Below, piece after piece: positions 1 through 9,319 of a stretch of 64,000 nt of DNA; the first letter of the stretch is position 1, and each line of letters starts with the position of its first letter. The DNA is taken from assembly GCF_965263005.1 (NCBI RefSeq), contig NZ_OZ253579.1, forward strand, positions 1,240,001 to 1,304,000, given 5' to 3'. Origin of the DNA: Rariloculus sp965263005. GTDB taxonomy: Bacteria > Pseudomonadota > Gammaproteobacteria > Steroidobacterales > Rariloculaceae. Under the pieces are notes generated by a model, which made no database searches, was not told the origin of the DNA, and saw only the letters and a program-made list of their open reading frames with translations. Made by a program: the position numbers and the translations under genes.

Positions 1-1
1 T

Positions 2-613
2 CTGTCTGGCGACGACCCCGTCGTCGCGATTCTGCCCGGCAGCCGGCGAGCGGAGATCACGCGCTTGAGCCGGCCCTTTCTCGCGACGGCGCGATGGCTG
101 CGCCGCGAGCGGCCCGGCGTGCGATTCGTCGTTGCGCTGGCGAACGAGGAGGCGAGCGCAATCTGCCGCGCCGAGGCGGATCGGTTGGAACTCGAGCCAC
201 CGCCGCTGTTCGTGACAGGACGGGCGCGCGAGGTGCTCGCGGCCGCTGACGCCGTGTTGACGGCATCGGGCACGGCCGCGCTCGAAGCTTTGCTGCTGAA
301 ACGCCGCATGGTCGTGGCGCACCGGCTTTCGGGGCCGACCTATTGGCTCGCCCGCCGCATGGGGATTCAACGCCTGCCCCATTTCTCGCTGCCGAATCTG
401 CTCGCGGGGCGGGAACTCGTGCCGGAATTCGTTCAAGCGGAGGTCCGGCCCGATATACTTGGACCGGCGCTGCTGGGCTGCCTGCAAGCCGATGCGCTTG
501 ACCCCGATTTCAGAGCCGAACTCGCGGTCATCCACGAGCAGCTCAGGCAGAACGCCAGCGCATCTGCCGCGGATGCGGTGCTGAAATTGGCCGTTCGGGA
601 ATCAACGCCCTGA
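2..613 (+). CDS. lpxB: Lipid-A-disaccharide synthase LpxB, C-terminal part (5' end outside window)
   Basis: The reading frame is open from the window edge and gives 203 residues. LpxB condenses UDP-2,3-diacylglucosamine with lipid X to make the lipid A disaccharide on the inner face of the inner membrane. The fragment opens with VVAILPGSRRAEITRL, the conserved LPGSR-E element of this GT19 family, followed by a GTAALEALL segment typical of the donor-binding C-terminal half. Its stop overlaps the rnhB start (TGATG), and lpxB-rnhB-dnaE is a common gammaproteobacterial order. The N-terminal half is not visible, so completeness cannot be judged. Confidence 0.93.
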   Translation: MSGDDPVVAILPGSRRAEITRLSRPFLATARWLRRERPGVRFVVALANEEASAICRAEADRLELEPPPLFVTGRAREVLAAADAVLTASGTAALEALLLKRRMVVAHRLSGPTYWLARRMGIQRLPHFSLPNLLAGRELVPEFVQAEVRPDILGPALLGCLQADALDPDFRAELAVIHEQLRQNASASAADAVLKLAVRESTP

Positions 614-1245
614 TGTCGAGGAACCTGTCGCAGCTATTGGATTTCGCGGCTCCGGGCGCCGTCATCGCCGGCGTCGACGAGGCCGGACGCGGGCCGTTGG
701 CGGGTCCTGTCGTCGCTGCCGCCGTCATTCTCGATGCCGGCAAGCCGGTCGCAGGACTGCGCGACTCCAAGGCGCTTAGCGAGTGCCGGCGCACGCGCCT
801 CGCACGCGAGATACGCCGCAACGCCGTCGCGTTCTCGCTCGGGATCTCAGGACCCGGTGAAGTCGACGAGCTCAACATCCTGCAGGCATCCCTGCTCGCG
901 ATGGAGCGGGCCGTGCTCGGCCTGACAGTGCATCCCGATGTCGTGCGCGTGGACGGGAACCAAATCCCGGCGTTCAAGGACCATCCCGGCCGCTACCTGA
1001 CCGAAGCCGTCGTCCGTGGGGATCAGAGCGTGCCTTGCATCAGCGCGGCGTCGATCTTGGCCAAGGTCTGCCGAGACCGGCTGATGCGGCGGTGGCACCG
1101 GAGGTTTCCGGGCTACGGCTTCGATCGCCACAAGGGCTATCCGACGCGCGCCCACATTGAGGCGTTGCACAAGCTCGGGCCGTGCGCGATCCACCGGACG
1201 AGCTTCGCGCCGCTGCGCCGAGAAAGTGTCGTGCCCGCGACATGA
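613..1245 (+). CDS. rnhB: Ribonuclease HII
   Basis: RNase HII cuts RNA in RNA/DNA hybrids and starts ribonucleotide excision from genomic DNA. The 210-residue protein has the family signature GVDEAGRGPLAGPVV, with Asp22 and Glu23 as metal ligands. Further acidic sites lie in VRVDGNQIP and in the GDQSVPCISAASILAKV block. Length is normal for the family. The ATG overlaps the lpxB stop and its own stop overlaps the dnaE ATG (ATGA), so lpxB-rnhB-dnaE is probably one translationally coupled unit. Confidence 0.96.
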   Translation: MSRNLSQLLDFAAPGAVIAGVDEAGRGPLAGPVVAAAVILDAGKPVAGLRDSKALSECRRTRLAREIRRNAVAFSLGISGPGEVDELNILQASLLAMERAVLGLTVHPDVVRVDGNQIPAFKDHPGRYLTEAVVRGDQSVPCISAASILAKVCRDRLMRRWHRRFPGYGFDRHKGYPTRAHIEALHKLGPCAIHRTSFAPLRRESVVPAT

Positions 1246-4200
1246 GCGGCTACGTTCACCTTCGCGTCCACACCGAATATTCGCTTGTCGACGGCATCGT
1301 TCGAGTCGAGTCGTTGGCCGATACGGCCGCCGCGCTCGGGTTACCGGCCGTCGCGATGACCGATCAGTCGAACGTATCCGGGATCGTCAAGTTCTGCCGC
1401 GCAACCATGAAGCGCGGCATCAAACCCGTCATAGGCGCGGACATCCGGATCGCGGCGTCGCATAACGACCGTGAGCCGACGCCGTTGACGCTGCTGTGCG
1501 CGAACACGGCAGGTTACGGTCAACTGAGCCGTCTGTTGAGCCACGGCCATGAACTCGGGCCATGCCACGGGCGCACGGTCGTCCTCAGGGAGTGGCTCTC
1601 GCGCGAAGCGCTCGACGGTCTGATCGCGCTGTCGGGCGCCCAATTCGGCGAATTCGGCAGAGCGATCTCCGGCAGACGGCCCGAGCGTGCGGCTGAGGTG
1701 CTCGACGAGTGGTGCGGGCTTATGCCCGGACGGTTCTACGTGGAGCTGCAGCGCCTGGGCAGAACCGGAGAGACGGCCTACATTCGACGCGCGGTCGCAC
1801 TCGCGGCGGCCAAACGCGTGCCTTTGCTCGCGACGAACGAGGTGTGCTTCCTCAAGCCCGAAGACTTCGACGCGCACGAAACGCGCGTCTCGATCGGTCA
1901 AGGTCGTACGCTCGAGGATCCGGACAGGCCGAGGGACTTCAGCAGGGAACAGTACTTCAAGTCGCCGGACGAAATGGAGGCGCTGTTTGCCGATCTGCCC
2001 GAGGCGCTGGTCAATACGCTCGAGGTGGCTAAACGGTGCAGCTTCGAGCTCGATCTCGATCAGGTATACATGCCGCAGTTCGAGCTTCGCGGCACGGGCA
2101 CGGCGGATTCCAGGCTCCGCGAACAAGCGCAGTCGGGACTGGCCGAACGCTTGCGGAGTTCGGGCGTCGAGTCCAGCCTGCACGACGCGTATCGAGACCG
2201 GCTCGCAAGCGAGCTCGACGTCATCTGCAAGATGGGCTTCGAGGGTTATTTTCTCATCGTAGCCGACTTTATCGCCTGGGCGCGCGAGCAGAGGATCCCG
2301 GTCGGTCCGGGCCGCGGGTCCGGCGCGGGATCTCTCGTCGCCTATGCGCTCGGAATCACGGACCTCGACCCGATCGTCCACGATCTGCTGTTCGAGCGCT
2401 TCCTGAACCCGGACCGCGTTTCGCTGCCCGATTTCGATATCGATTTCTGCATAGAAGGGAGGGATCGGGTCATCGACTACGTTGCGAGCCGCTACGGCCG
2501 CGATCATGTTTCGCAAATCGTGACGTTCGGGACGATGGCGGCGCGCGCCGTCGTCCGTGACGTGGGCCGCACGCTCGGTTTGCCTTACGGCTACGTCGAC
2601 AAAATCGCCAGGCTGATCCCTTTCAAGCTCGGCATCAAGCTCGACGAGGCCCTGGACGACGAAGAAGATCTGCGGGAGATCTACTCGTCCGAGCCCGAAG
2701 TGCGCTCGCTCATCGACCTTGCCCGCCGGCTCGAAGGATTGCCCCGAAATGTAGGCACACATGCCGGCGGCGTCGTCATCGCGCCCGCACCGCTGACGGA
2801 GTTCATGCCGCTTTACCGGGACGCCGACGGCGAGTCCCTGACGCAGCTCGACAAGGACGATCTCGAAGCGATCGGCCTCGTAAAATTTGATTTTCTCGGT
2901 CTCAAGACGCTGACGATCATCGACAAGACGATCGAGTCCATCAATCGGCAGCGCGCCGAGTGTGGTGCGGAGCCGATAGACATAAGCGCGATCGGTGTCG
3001 ATGATCGGAAAACCTACGAGTCGCTCAACACGCTTCAGACGAGGGCTGTGTTTCAGCTCGAGTCGCGCGGGATGCGAGACCTGATCAGGCGTATTGGTCC
3101 GGACCGTTTTGGCGATCTTGTCGCGATCGTCGCGTTGTTCAGGCCGGGTCCGATGCACATGGCCGACGACTTCATCAGTCGCAAGCAGGGCCAGGAAACT
3201 ATCGACTACCTTCACCCCGACCTCGAGCCCGTGCTGCGCTCGACCTACGGGGTGATCCTCTATCAGGAACAGGTCATGCAGATCGCGCGAGTCTTGGCAG
3301 GCTATTCGCTCAGCGGCGCTGATCTGCTGCGCCGCGCGATGGGCAAGAAGGATGCCGAGGAAATGGCCAGGCAGCGCGCCGTGTTTCTCGCCGGCGCCGC
3401 AAAGCGCGATGTCGACCCAGGGCGGGCGGAGCATATCTTCAATCTCATGGAGAAATTCGCAGGCTACGGATTCAACAAGTCGCATTCGGCGGCCTACGCC
3501 CTCATCGCCTATCAGACGGCGTGGCTCAAGGCGCACTATCCTGTTGCATTCATGGCCGCCGTGATGACGGCGGACATGGACGATACGGACAAGCTCGTCC
3601 TTCTCAAGAAGGATTGTGATCGGCTGGGTATCGGCATCGAACCTCCCAATGTGAACCGCTCGGAGTTCGGCTTCACCGTGGTCGGCGAGAACAGCATCAG
3701 CTACGGCCTCGGTGCGATCAAGGGTGTCGGGCAGGGCCTCGTCGAAGCGGTAGTTGCGGGCCGGGAGCACCGTCCGTTCGAAAACCTGCTCGATCTGTGT
3801 CGGCGAGTCGACCTCAACAAGCTCAACCGGCGCGCTCTGGAGGCATTGGTATGCGCAGGCGCACTCGACGAGTTGGGAGTGAACCGGCCTACCTTGCTGG
3901 CCGCGGTCGGCGACACGCTGCAGCTTGCCGAACGGTCCGCGGTGGATGACACCGCCGGCCAGTGTGCGCTATTCGGCACGGAGGACGCGGGCGCCGCGCT
4001 TGCTCAGGTATTCGCCGACGTCAGCGACTGGACCAGGCGTGAACGGCTCGCTGCCGAGCGCGAAAATCTCGGTCTGTTCCTGACGGGTCATCCCTTCGAT
4101 GAATACGCGGAGCACTGCCGCCACTTCAGTGATGGCCCGATCGCAAACGTCATCGGCGATCTGCCTCCGGACGGGCAGCACTACCCGACGCGCCAGACGG

Positions 4201-4700
4201 CGACACTGGCCGGCGTGGTCATGGACCTGAGGCGGCGAGGCAACGGGATCACGATGGTAGTCGACGACAATACCGGCAGCGTCGAAGTCACATTGTTCGA
4301 CGAGGTTCGCGCCCGATACCAGCACATGATCAGCAGGGACGCCATACTCATCGTCGAGGGCCAGCTCAGATACGACAAGTTTCTCAATGCCTGGAGCGTG
4401 ACGGCGCGAAGCGTACGCGCGGTCGATGAGGTGATCGAGGAGCGTGCCAGACGGCTCACGATTCTCCTGAACAGCGGGAACGGCAGCGAAGAGATACTCG
4501 AGAGTCTCAAACACGTCATCGAGAGCTTCAGACCCGGGAGATGCGAGGTATGCGTCAAGTATCGCGGTCCGTCGGCCGCGGTGACGCTGACCCTGGGTCA
4601 GGATTGGACGATTCGGCCCGCTCGAGAGCTTCGCGAGCGTCTCAGCCAGATGCTCGGTGACAACCAGGTGTCGATCCACTACCCGAAGCACTCTGTCTAG
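1242..4700 (+). CDS. dnaE: DNA polymerase III alpha subunit
   Basis: This is the catalytic subunit of the replicative polymerase, 1152 residues from the ATG that overlaps the rnhB stop. An upstream in-frame start at 1182 would lie wholly inside rnhB and is rejected. The N-terminus is a PHP domain (HLRVHTEYSLVDGIV). The palm carries GRGSGAGSLVAYALG and PDFDIDFC, whose Asp397 and Asp399 match two catalytic aspartates of the C-family polymerases. Helix-hairpin-helix sequence (KGVGQGLVEAVV) and an OB fold near residue 990 (LAGVVMDLRRRGNGIT) follow. It is typical of DnaE1 and complete. Confidence 0.97.
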   Translation: MSGYVHLRVHTEYSLVDGIVRVESLADTAAALGLPAVAMTDQSNVSGIVKFCRATMKRGIKPVIGADIRIAASHNDREPTPLTLLCANTAGYGQLSRLLSHGHELGPCHGRTVVLREWLSREALDGLIALSGAQFGEFGRAISGRRPERAAEVLDEWCGLMPGRFYVELQRLGRTGETAYIRRAVALAAAKRVPLLATNEVCFLKPEDFDAHETRVSIGQGRTLEDPDRPRDFSREQYFKSPDEMEALFADLPEALVNTLEVAKRCSFELDLDQVYMPQFELRGTGTADSRLREQAQSGLAERLRSSGVESSLHDAYRDRLASELDVICKMGFEGYFLIVADFIAWAREQRIPVGPGRGSGAGSLVAYALGITDLDPIVHDLLFERFLNPDRVSLPDFDIDFCIEGRDRVIDYVASRYGRDHVSQIVTFGTMAARAVVRDVGRTLGLPYGYVDKIARLIPFKLGIKLDEALDDEEDLREIYSSEPEVRSLIDLARRLEGLPRNVGTHAGGVVIAPAPLTEFMPLYRDADGESLTQLDKDDLEAIGLVKFDFLGLKTLTIIDKTIESINRQRAECGAEPIDISAIGVDDRKTYESLNTLQTRAVFQLESRGMRDLIRRIGPDRFGDLVAIVALFRPGPMHMADDFISRKQGQETIDYLHPDLEPVLRSTYGVILYQEQVMQIARVLAGYSLSGADLLRRAMGKKDAEEMARQRAVFLAGAAKRDVDPGRAEHIFNLMEKFAGYGFNKSHSAAYALIAYQTAWLKAHYPVAFMAAVMTADMDDTDKLVLLKKDCDRLGIGIEPPNVNRSEFGFTVVGENSISYGLGAIKGVGQGLVEAVVAGREHRPFENLLDLCRRVDLNKLNRRALEALVCAGALDELGVNRPTLLAAVGDTLQLAERSAVDDTAGQCALFGTEDAGAALAQVFADVSDWTRRERLAAERENLGLFLTGHPFDEYAEHCRHFSDGPIANVIGDLPPDGQHYPTRQTATLAGVVMDLRRRGNGITMVVDDNTGSVEVTLFDEVRARYQHMISRDAILIVEGQLRYDKFLNAWSVTARSVRAVDEVIEERARRLTILLNSGNGSEEILESLKHVIESFRPGRCEVCVKYRGPSAAVTLTLGQDWTIRPARELRERLSQMLGDNQVSIHYPKHSV

Positions 4701-4828
4701 CAGCAGCGCGGCGATGTCCGGTTGCGCGCGACGCGGCCCCATCGCGCCTGTTTCACTTAAGAAGCGAATACTTGCCAATCTCAGAGAATTGAAGGTATCG
4801 TGTTGAAAAACCGTGAAATTGTGCCGAT

Positions 4829-5788
4829 ATGGACCTGAAATTCCTCGGATTTGAGCAACCGATCGCCGAGCTTGAAGCCAAGATCGACGAGCTGAAGTTC
4901 GTCGGCGACGACTCCGAGCTTAATATCAGCGAGGAGATTGAGCGGCTCAGGAAGAGGAGCGAGTCGCTGACCAAGAACATATTCTCGAGCCTGAGCGCCT
5001 GGCAGATCGCGCAGCTCGCACGCCATCCGCAACGGCCGTACACGCTCGATTACATCGCCCGGTGTTTCACGGATTTCCAGGAACTGCACGGCGACCGGAT
5101 GTACGCGGACGATCCCTCGATCGTTACGGGGCTCGCGCGGTTGCAGGGCCACCCTGTTGTCGTGATCGGTCATCAGAAAGGCCGCAACACCAAGGAAAGA
5201 GTCAGGCGCAATTACGGCATGGCGCGGCCGGAAGGTTACCGCAAGGCGCTGCGCCTGATGCGTCTGGCCGAGAGATTCAAGCTTCCCGTGATCACGTTGA
5301 TAGACACTGCCGGAGCTTATCCCGGCGTGGGCGCCGAAGAGCGCGGCCAGAGCGAGGCGATCGCGCGTAACCTGTTTGAAATGTCCGGGCTCAAGACGCC
5401 GATCATCAGTCTCGTGACCGGCGAAGGGGGTTCGGGCGGTGCGCTTGCGATCGGCGTTGCCGATCGCGTATTCATGCTGCAGTACAGTATCTATTCGGTG
5501 ATATCTCCGGAAGGCTGCGCGTCGATTCTCTGGCGAAGCGCCGACAAGGCGGAAGCTGCAGCCGAGGCCATGGGTATCACGGCAGAGAGACTGCTCAAGC
5601 TCGGCCTCGTCGACGAAGTCATCGCGGAGCCTCTGGGCGGCGCTCACCGGGACCCTCAGGCGATGGGCGAAGCCGTGAAGAACGCGCTGTTGCAGGCGCT
5701 CTCCGAGTTGCAGCCCCTGTCGGGAGACGAGTTGATCGCGGCGCGGCGAAAGAAGCTTTTCGGATTCGGTATCTACAAGGAAGGCTGA
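4829..5788 (+). CDS. accA: Acetyl-CoA carboxylase carboxyltransferase subunit alpha
   Basis: AccA pairs with AccD to transfer the carboxyl group from biotin to acetyl-CoA, the first committed step of fatty acid synthesis. The 319-residue protein starts MDLKFLGFEQPIAELEAKI, as is normal for AccA. It contains IDTAGAYPGVGAEERGQSEA and GEGGSGGALAIGVAD, the crotonase-fold segments that bind substrate. It follows dnaE after a 128-bp gap with no visible gene and precedes tilS, the usual order in this group. The length matches the family. Confidence 0.97.
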   Translation: MDLKFLGFEQPIAELEAKIDELKFVGDDSELNISEEIERLRKRSESLTKNIFSSLSAWQIAQLARHPQRPYTLDYIARCFTDFQELHGDRMYADDPSIVTGLARLQGHPVVVIGHQKGRNTKERVRRNYGMARPEGYRKALRLMRLAERFKLPVITLIDTAGAYPGVGAEERGQSEAIARNLFEMSGLKTPIISLVTGEGGSGGALAIGVADRVFMLQYSIYSVISPEGCASILWRSADKAEAAAEAMGITAERLLKLGLVDEVIAEPLGGAHRDPQAMGEAVKNALLQALSELQPLSGDELIAARRKKLFGFGIYKEG

Positions 5789-5819
5789 CCGCGGACGGCT
5801 CACCGGCCGCACGGGAATC

Positions 5820-7178
5820 GTGTCTAACGAACCACACTCCCCAGACCCGTTTCTCGACAAGCTCCGCGCTGCGCTGGCGGGTCTGGCGCCGGTCGCGGAC
5901 GCCGCGCCGCGCTGGGCGGTGGCATTCAGCGGCGGCGTGGATTCGACGGTCCTGTTGACGGCGTTGTGTCGCCTCGGCACGCAGTCGCGACTCGCCGCCC
6001 TGCACGTCGACCACGGTACGCAGGCCGATTCGCGGGCCTGGGCCGACCACTGTCGAAGTGTCGCGGCCGCGCTTGGCATCGACTACCGAACCAGGCGCGT
6101 CAGCATCGACGAGCGTCTCGGGCTCGGCTATGAAGCCGCGGCCCGGCAGGCCCGGTATGCCGCGCTGAGCGAGCTTCTCGCGCCGGGCGAAGTTCTGCTG
6201 ACCGCGCATCATGCCGACGATCAGCTCGAGACGCTGCTATTGCGGTTGCTGCGTGGTGCCGGTGTCACGGGATTGACTGCGATAGCGGCGTTGCGCTTCA
6301 TGAATGGAGTCAGGCTCGGGCGGCCCTTGCTCGGTTTCTCACGTGCGCAAATCCTCGCGCAAGCCGAACACTGGGGGCTCGACTGGCTCGAGGATCCCGG
6401 CAACGCGGACCTGAGCCACGACCGCAACTTCCTGCGAGCCGAGGTCGTGCCCAGGTTGACGGGCCGTTGGCCTGCCGCGCGGCGCACGACCGGGCGGTTT
6501 GCGCGGCACATGCGCGAGGCCGACCGCTTGCTTGCGGTGCTCGCCGCGCTCGATCTCGGGCATGAGGCTCATGCGGCCAGCATCGACCGTGGCCCGTTGC
6601 GCGTGCTCGACGCCGACCGGCAGCGAAACGCGCTTCGCTTCGCGATCCGCGAGCGCGGGCTGCCCGTCCCAAGCGCGAACCAGCTCGAGGAGCTCAGGCG
6701 GAGCCTGTCGGTCACGCGGCCCGATGCCCGCACGGTTGTGACGTGGCCGGGCGCCGAAGCGCGCGTGTATCGGGATCGTCTGTACCTGCTTACGCCGCTC
6801 GAGCCGATCCGACCGACCCATGCGAATGCGAGGCTCGCGCCCGGCGAGCCGTGGACGGGCGCGCAGGGCCGTTTGGTTCTTGCACCCGGCGCCGGCCAGG
6901 GCCTGCCCGATACCTGGGTCCGGGCCGGGCTGGAGGTACGCTTTCGGCGCGGCGGCGAGCGCTTCAAGCCGTTGCACCGCGGCCACAGCCGGCCGCTCAA
7001 GCAGTTGTTCCAGGAAGCCGGCATCGTGCCCTGGATGCGCAGCAGGATTCCGCTCATTTACCGCGACGACATGATTGCTGCTGTCGGCGACCTGTGGGTC
7101 AATGACGCGGCCCGCAGCGGATCGGCTCGTGGCGAATACTGGCAAGTTAGCTGGACGGACCATCCACCGATCCATTGA
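5820..7178 (+). CDS. tilS: tRNA(Ile)-lysidine synthase TilS
   Basis: TilS adds lysine to the wobble cytidine of the tRNA-Ile that reads AUA, using ATP. The 452-residue protein uses a GTG start 31 bp after accA. The PP-loop AFSGGVDSTVLL lies near residue 40, and LLTAHHADDQLETLLLRLLRG is the second ATP-site motif. The C-terminal substrate domain carries RRGGERFKPLHRGHSRPLKQ and LFQEAGIVPWMRSRIPLIY, both characteristic. The protein is complete. Confidence 0.95.
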   Translation: MSNEPHSPDPFLDKLRAALAGLAPVADAAPRWAVAFSGGVDSTVLLTALCRLGTQSRLAALHVDHGTQADSRAWADHCRSVAAALGIDYRTRRVSIDERLGLGYEAAARQARYAALSELLAPGEVLLTAHHADDQLETLLLRLLRGAGVTGLTAIAALRFMNGVRLGRPLLGFSRAQILAQAEHWGLDWLEDPGNADLSHDRNFLRAEVVPRLTGRWPAARRTTGRFARHMREADRLLAVLAALDLGHEAHAASIDRGPLRVLDADRQRNALRFAIRERGLPVPSANQLEELRRSLSVTRPDARTVVTWPGAEARVYRDRLYLLTPLEPIRPTHANARLAPGEPWTGAQGRLVLAPGAGQGLPDTWVRAGLEVRFRRGGERFKPLHRGHSRPLKQLFQEAGIVPWMRSRIPLIYRDDMIAAVGDLWVNDAARSGSARGEYWQVSWTDHPPIH

Positions 7179-7661
7179 CCGGAGCTTCGCGACAGCCGGG
7201 TCATCGCGATTGAACATCTGCGCCGTCCAGCGTGAACGTAGCCCCAACGTTGCGCCAGGCGGCGCTGCGCCGCGCGGAACTTTCCGCTCCGGGTCGGCGC
7301 CCGGACGACCCTGGCCGGCGCCATCAGCCGAATCTGGTGCAACCCTGGGCTTGGCCGAAATGACGTTCCGGTCGCTCCAAAATGGCAAGTGCCAATGCCA
7401 GGTTCAACGTTAAATACAATAAGAACAATTGCTTACCAAAACTGACCGGCGAAGTCGGCAGGCATTTTCATCTCGGAGCGTTTCAGGCAAGGATTCGGGC
7501 GTAAACGCCGAGTACAAATTCAAGCTGGCCGCCGTCAGCTTCTTTTGGTAAGTTGCAATACCGTCTAAAACGTAACCACTCCGCTCTCGGAGGCCCCGGG
7601 CAGCCCTTCCGCGCCGGGACTGTGACGGCGCCTTGGCGTGGTCTTTAGTGACAGGCGGTCT
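7179..7661. other. Intergenic region upstream of pyrG
   Basis: This 483-bp gap separates tilS from pyrG. No convincing gene is seen. The GC-rich first half gives way around 7400-7445 to an AT-rich patch, a reasonable place for the pyrG promoter, but no clear -35/-10 pair was found. No tRNA cloverleaf or known riboswitch was recognised. The size is large for this otherwise compact window. Confidence 0.5.
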
Positions 7662-9308
7662 ATGACTCGATTTATCTTCGTTACCGGCGGCGTGGTCTCA
7701 TCGCTCGGCAAGGGAATCACGTCGGCCTGTCTTGGCGCAATCCTCGATGCCCGCGGGCTCAAGGTCAGGCTCATGAAGCTCGACCCGTACATCAATGTCG
7801 ACCCCGGCACGATGAGCCCGTTTCAGCACGGCGAAGTGTTCGTCACCGAGGACGGGACCGAAACGGATCTCGACCTCGGTCACTACGAGCGTTTCGTGCG
7901 CACCAGGACGGGCCGCTTCAGCAACTTCACGACGGGAAGGATCTATTCCAACGTCATCGCCAAGGAAAGACAGGGCGAGTATCTCGGCGCGACCGTCCAG
8001 GTCATCCCGCATATCACCGATGAAATAAAGCGCAGCATCGTGAGCGGCGCCGAAGATGCCGATGTCTGCCTGGTCGAGATCGGAGGCACCGTGGGCGACA
8101 TAGAGTCGCTGCCGTTTCTCGAGGCGATCCGGCAGATGGGCGTCGAACTCGGCAGGACACGTGTGCTCTACATCCACCTGACGCTGGTGCCTTACATCGC
8201 GGCCTCGCACGAAATCAAGACCAAACCGACTCAGCACTCGGTCAAGGAGCTGCGCTCGATCGGTATCCAGCCGCAGGTGCTGGTCTGCCGTTCGGATCAC
8301 CCGTTGCCGGACGAGCAACGAGCGAAGATTTCGCTGTTCACGAACGTGCGCGAGCAGGCCGTCATATCCGCCGTCGATGTCGTTGACCTGTACGAGATAC
8401 CGCTGCTGCTCAACGAGCAGGGGCTCGATGACATCGTCGTCAAGGAACTCGAGCTTGAAGCCGGCCCGGCCGATCTCTCGGAATGGGCGGCCGTCGTGGA
8501 CGCGCGCCGGAACCCCGAGGCCGAAGTCACGATCGCCATGGTCGGCAAATATGTCGATCTGAAGGATTCGTACATATCGCTCACCGAGGCGTTGCTGCAC
8601 GCGGGTATTCGCGCGCGCACACGAGTGAATATCGAGTATCTGGAGTCGGAGGACATAGAGGCGAACGGCGTCACTCGCCTGCACGACGTCGATGCCGTGC
8701 TCGTCCCTGGCGGTTTCGGCGAGCGGGGTATAGAGGGGAAGATACTCGTGGCGAAGTTCGCCCGGGAAAAGAAGGTGCCGTATCTCGGCATTTGCCTCGG
8801 CATGCATGTCGCCGTGATCGAGTTTGCGCGCAACGTGCTCGGTCTGACTCACGCCCATTCGACCGAATTCGATCGGTCGACGCCCGACCCCGTGATCGGA
8901 ATGATTACGGAGTGGCAGGATCCGAGCGGCGAGCGGCAGCAGCGCAGCGCGGAATCGGATCTCGGCGGCACGATGCGTCTCGGCGCCCAGACCTGCGTGC
9001 TGAAGAGCCCGAGCCTGGCGCGCTCCATCTATCGGAGCGACGAGATCGCCGAACGGCACCGCCATCGTTACGAGTTCAACAACAACTACCGGCGGCGGTT
9101 GGAAGAGGAAGGTCTCGTGATCTCCGGGGTATCGAAGGACGGACTGGTCGAAATCGTCGAGCTGCCGGGACACCCCTGGTTCCTGGCTTCGCAGTTCCAT
9201 CCCGAGTTTACGTCGAATCCGCGCGATGGCCATCCGCTGTTCACGAGCTTCATCACGGCAGCGCGCGCCGGTCAGGGCTTGAAGCTGCCGCGGGCCGCGC
9301 GCGCTTGA
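7662..9308 (+). CDS. pyrG: CTP synthase
   Basis: PyrG makes CTP from UTP, ATP and glutamine. The protein is 548 residues from the ATG of MTRFIFVTGGVVSSLGKG, the invariant N-terminal P-loop region. An in-frame GTG eight codons upstream is less likely. The synthetase domain shows LDPYINVDPGTMSPFQHGEV. The C-terminal class I glutamine amidotransferase has the nucleophile Cys in YLGICLGMHVAVIEFARN and the His/Glu pair in QFHPEFTSNP. The gene lies 11 bp from eno, a frequent pairing. Confidence 0.97.
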   Translation: MTRFIFVTGGVVSSLGKGITSACLGAILDARGLKVRLMKLDPYINVDPGTMSPFQHGEVFVTEDGTETDLDLGHYERFVRTRTGRFSNFTTGRIYSNVIAKERQGEYLGATVQVIPHITDEIKRSIVSGAEDADVCLVEIGGTVGDIESLPFLEAIRQMGVELGRTRVLYIHLTLVPYIAASHEIKTKPTQHSVKELRSIGIQPQVLVCRSDHPLPDEQRAKISLFTNVREQAVISAVDVVDLYEIPLLLNEQGLDDIVVKELELEAGPADLSEWAAVVDARRNPEAEVTIAMVGKYVDLKDSYISLTEALLHAGIRARTRVNIEYLESEDIEANGVTRLHDVDAVLVPGGFGERGIEGKILVAKFAREKKVPYLGICLGMHVAVIEFARNVLGLTHAHSTEFDRSTPDPVIGMITEWQDPSGERQQRSAESDLGGTMRLGAQTCVLKSPSLARSIYRSDEIAERHRHRYEFNNNYRRRLEEEGLVISGVSKDGLVEIVELPGHPWFLASQFHPEFTSNPRDGHPLFTSFITAARAGQGLKLPRAARA

Positions 9309-9319
9309 CGGCATAGGCG

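Noticed and set aside
1341..3770. An 809-codon open frame on the strand opposite dnaE
   Set aside because: It is a high-GC shadow of dnaE with no family motif. The same holds for long antisense frames over pyrG (7698-9314), the TonB receptor (35722-37011), mfd (43871-46108) and msbA (61276-62652).
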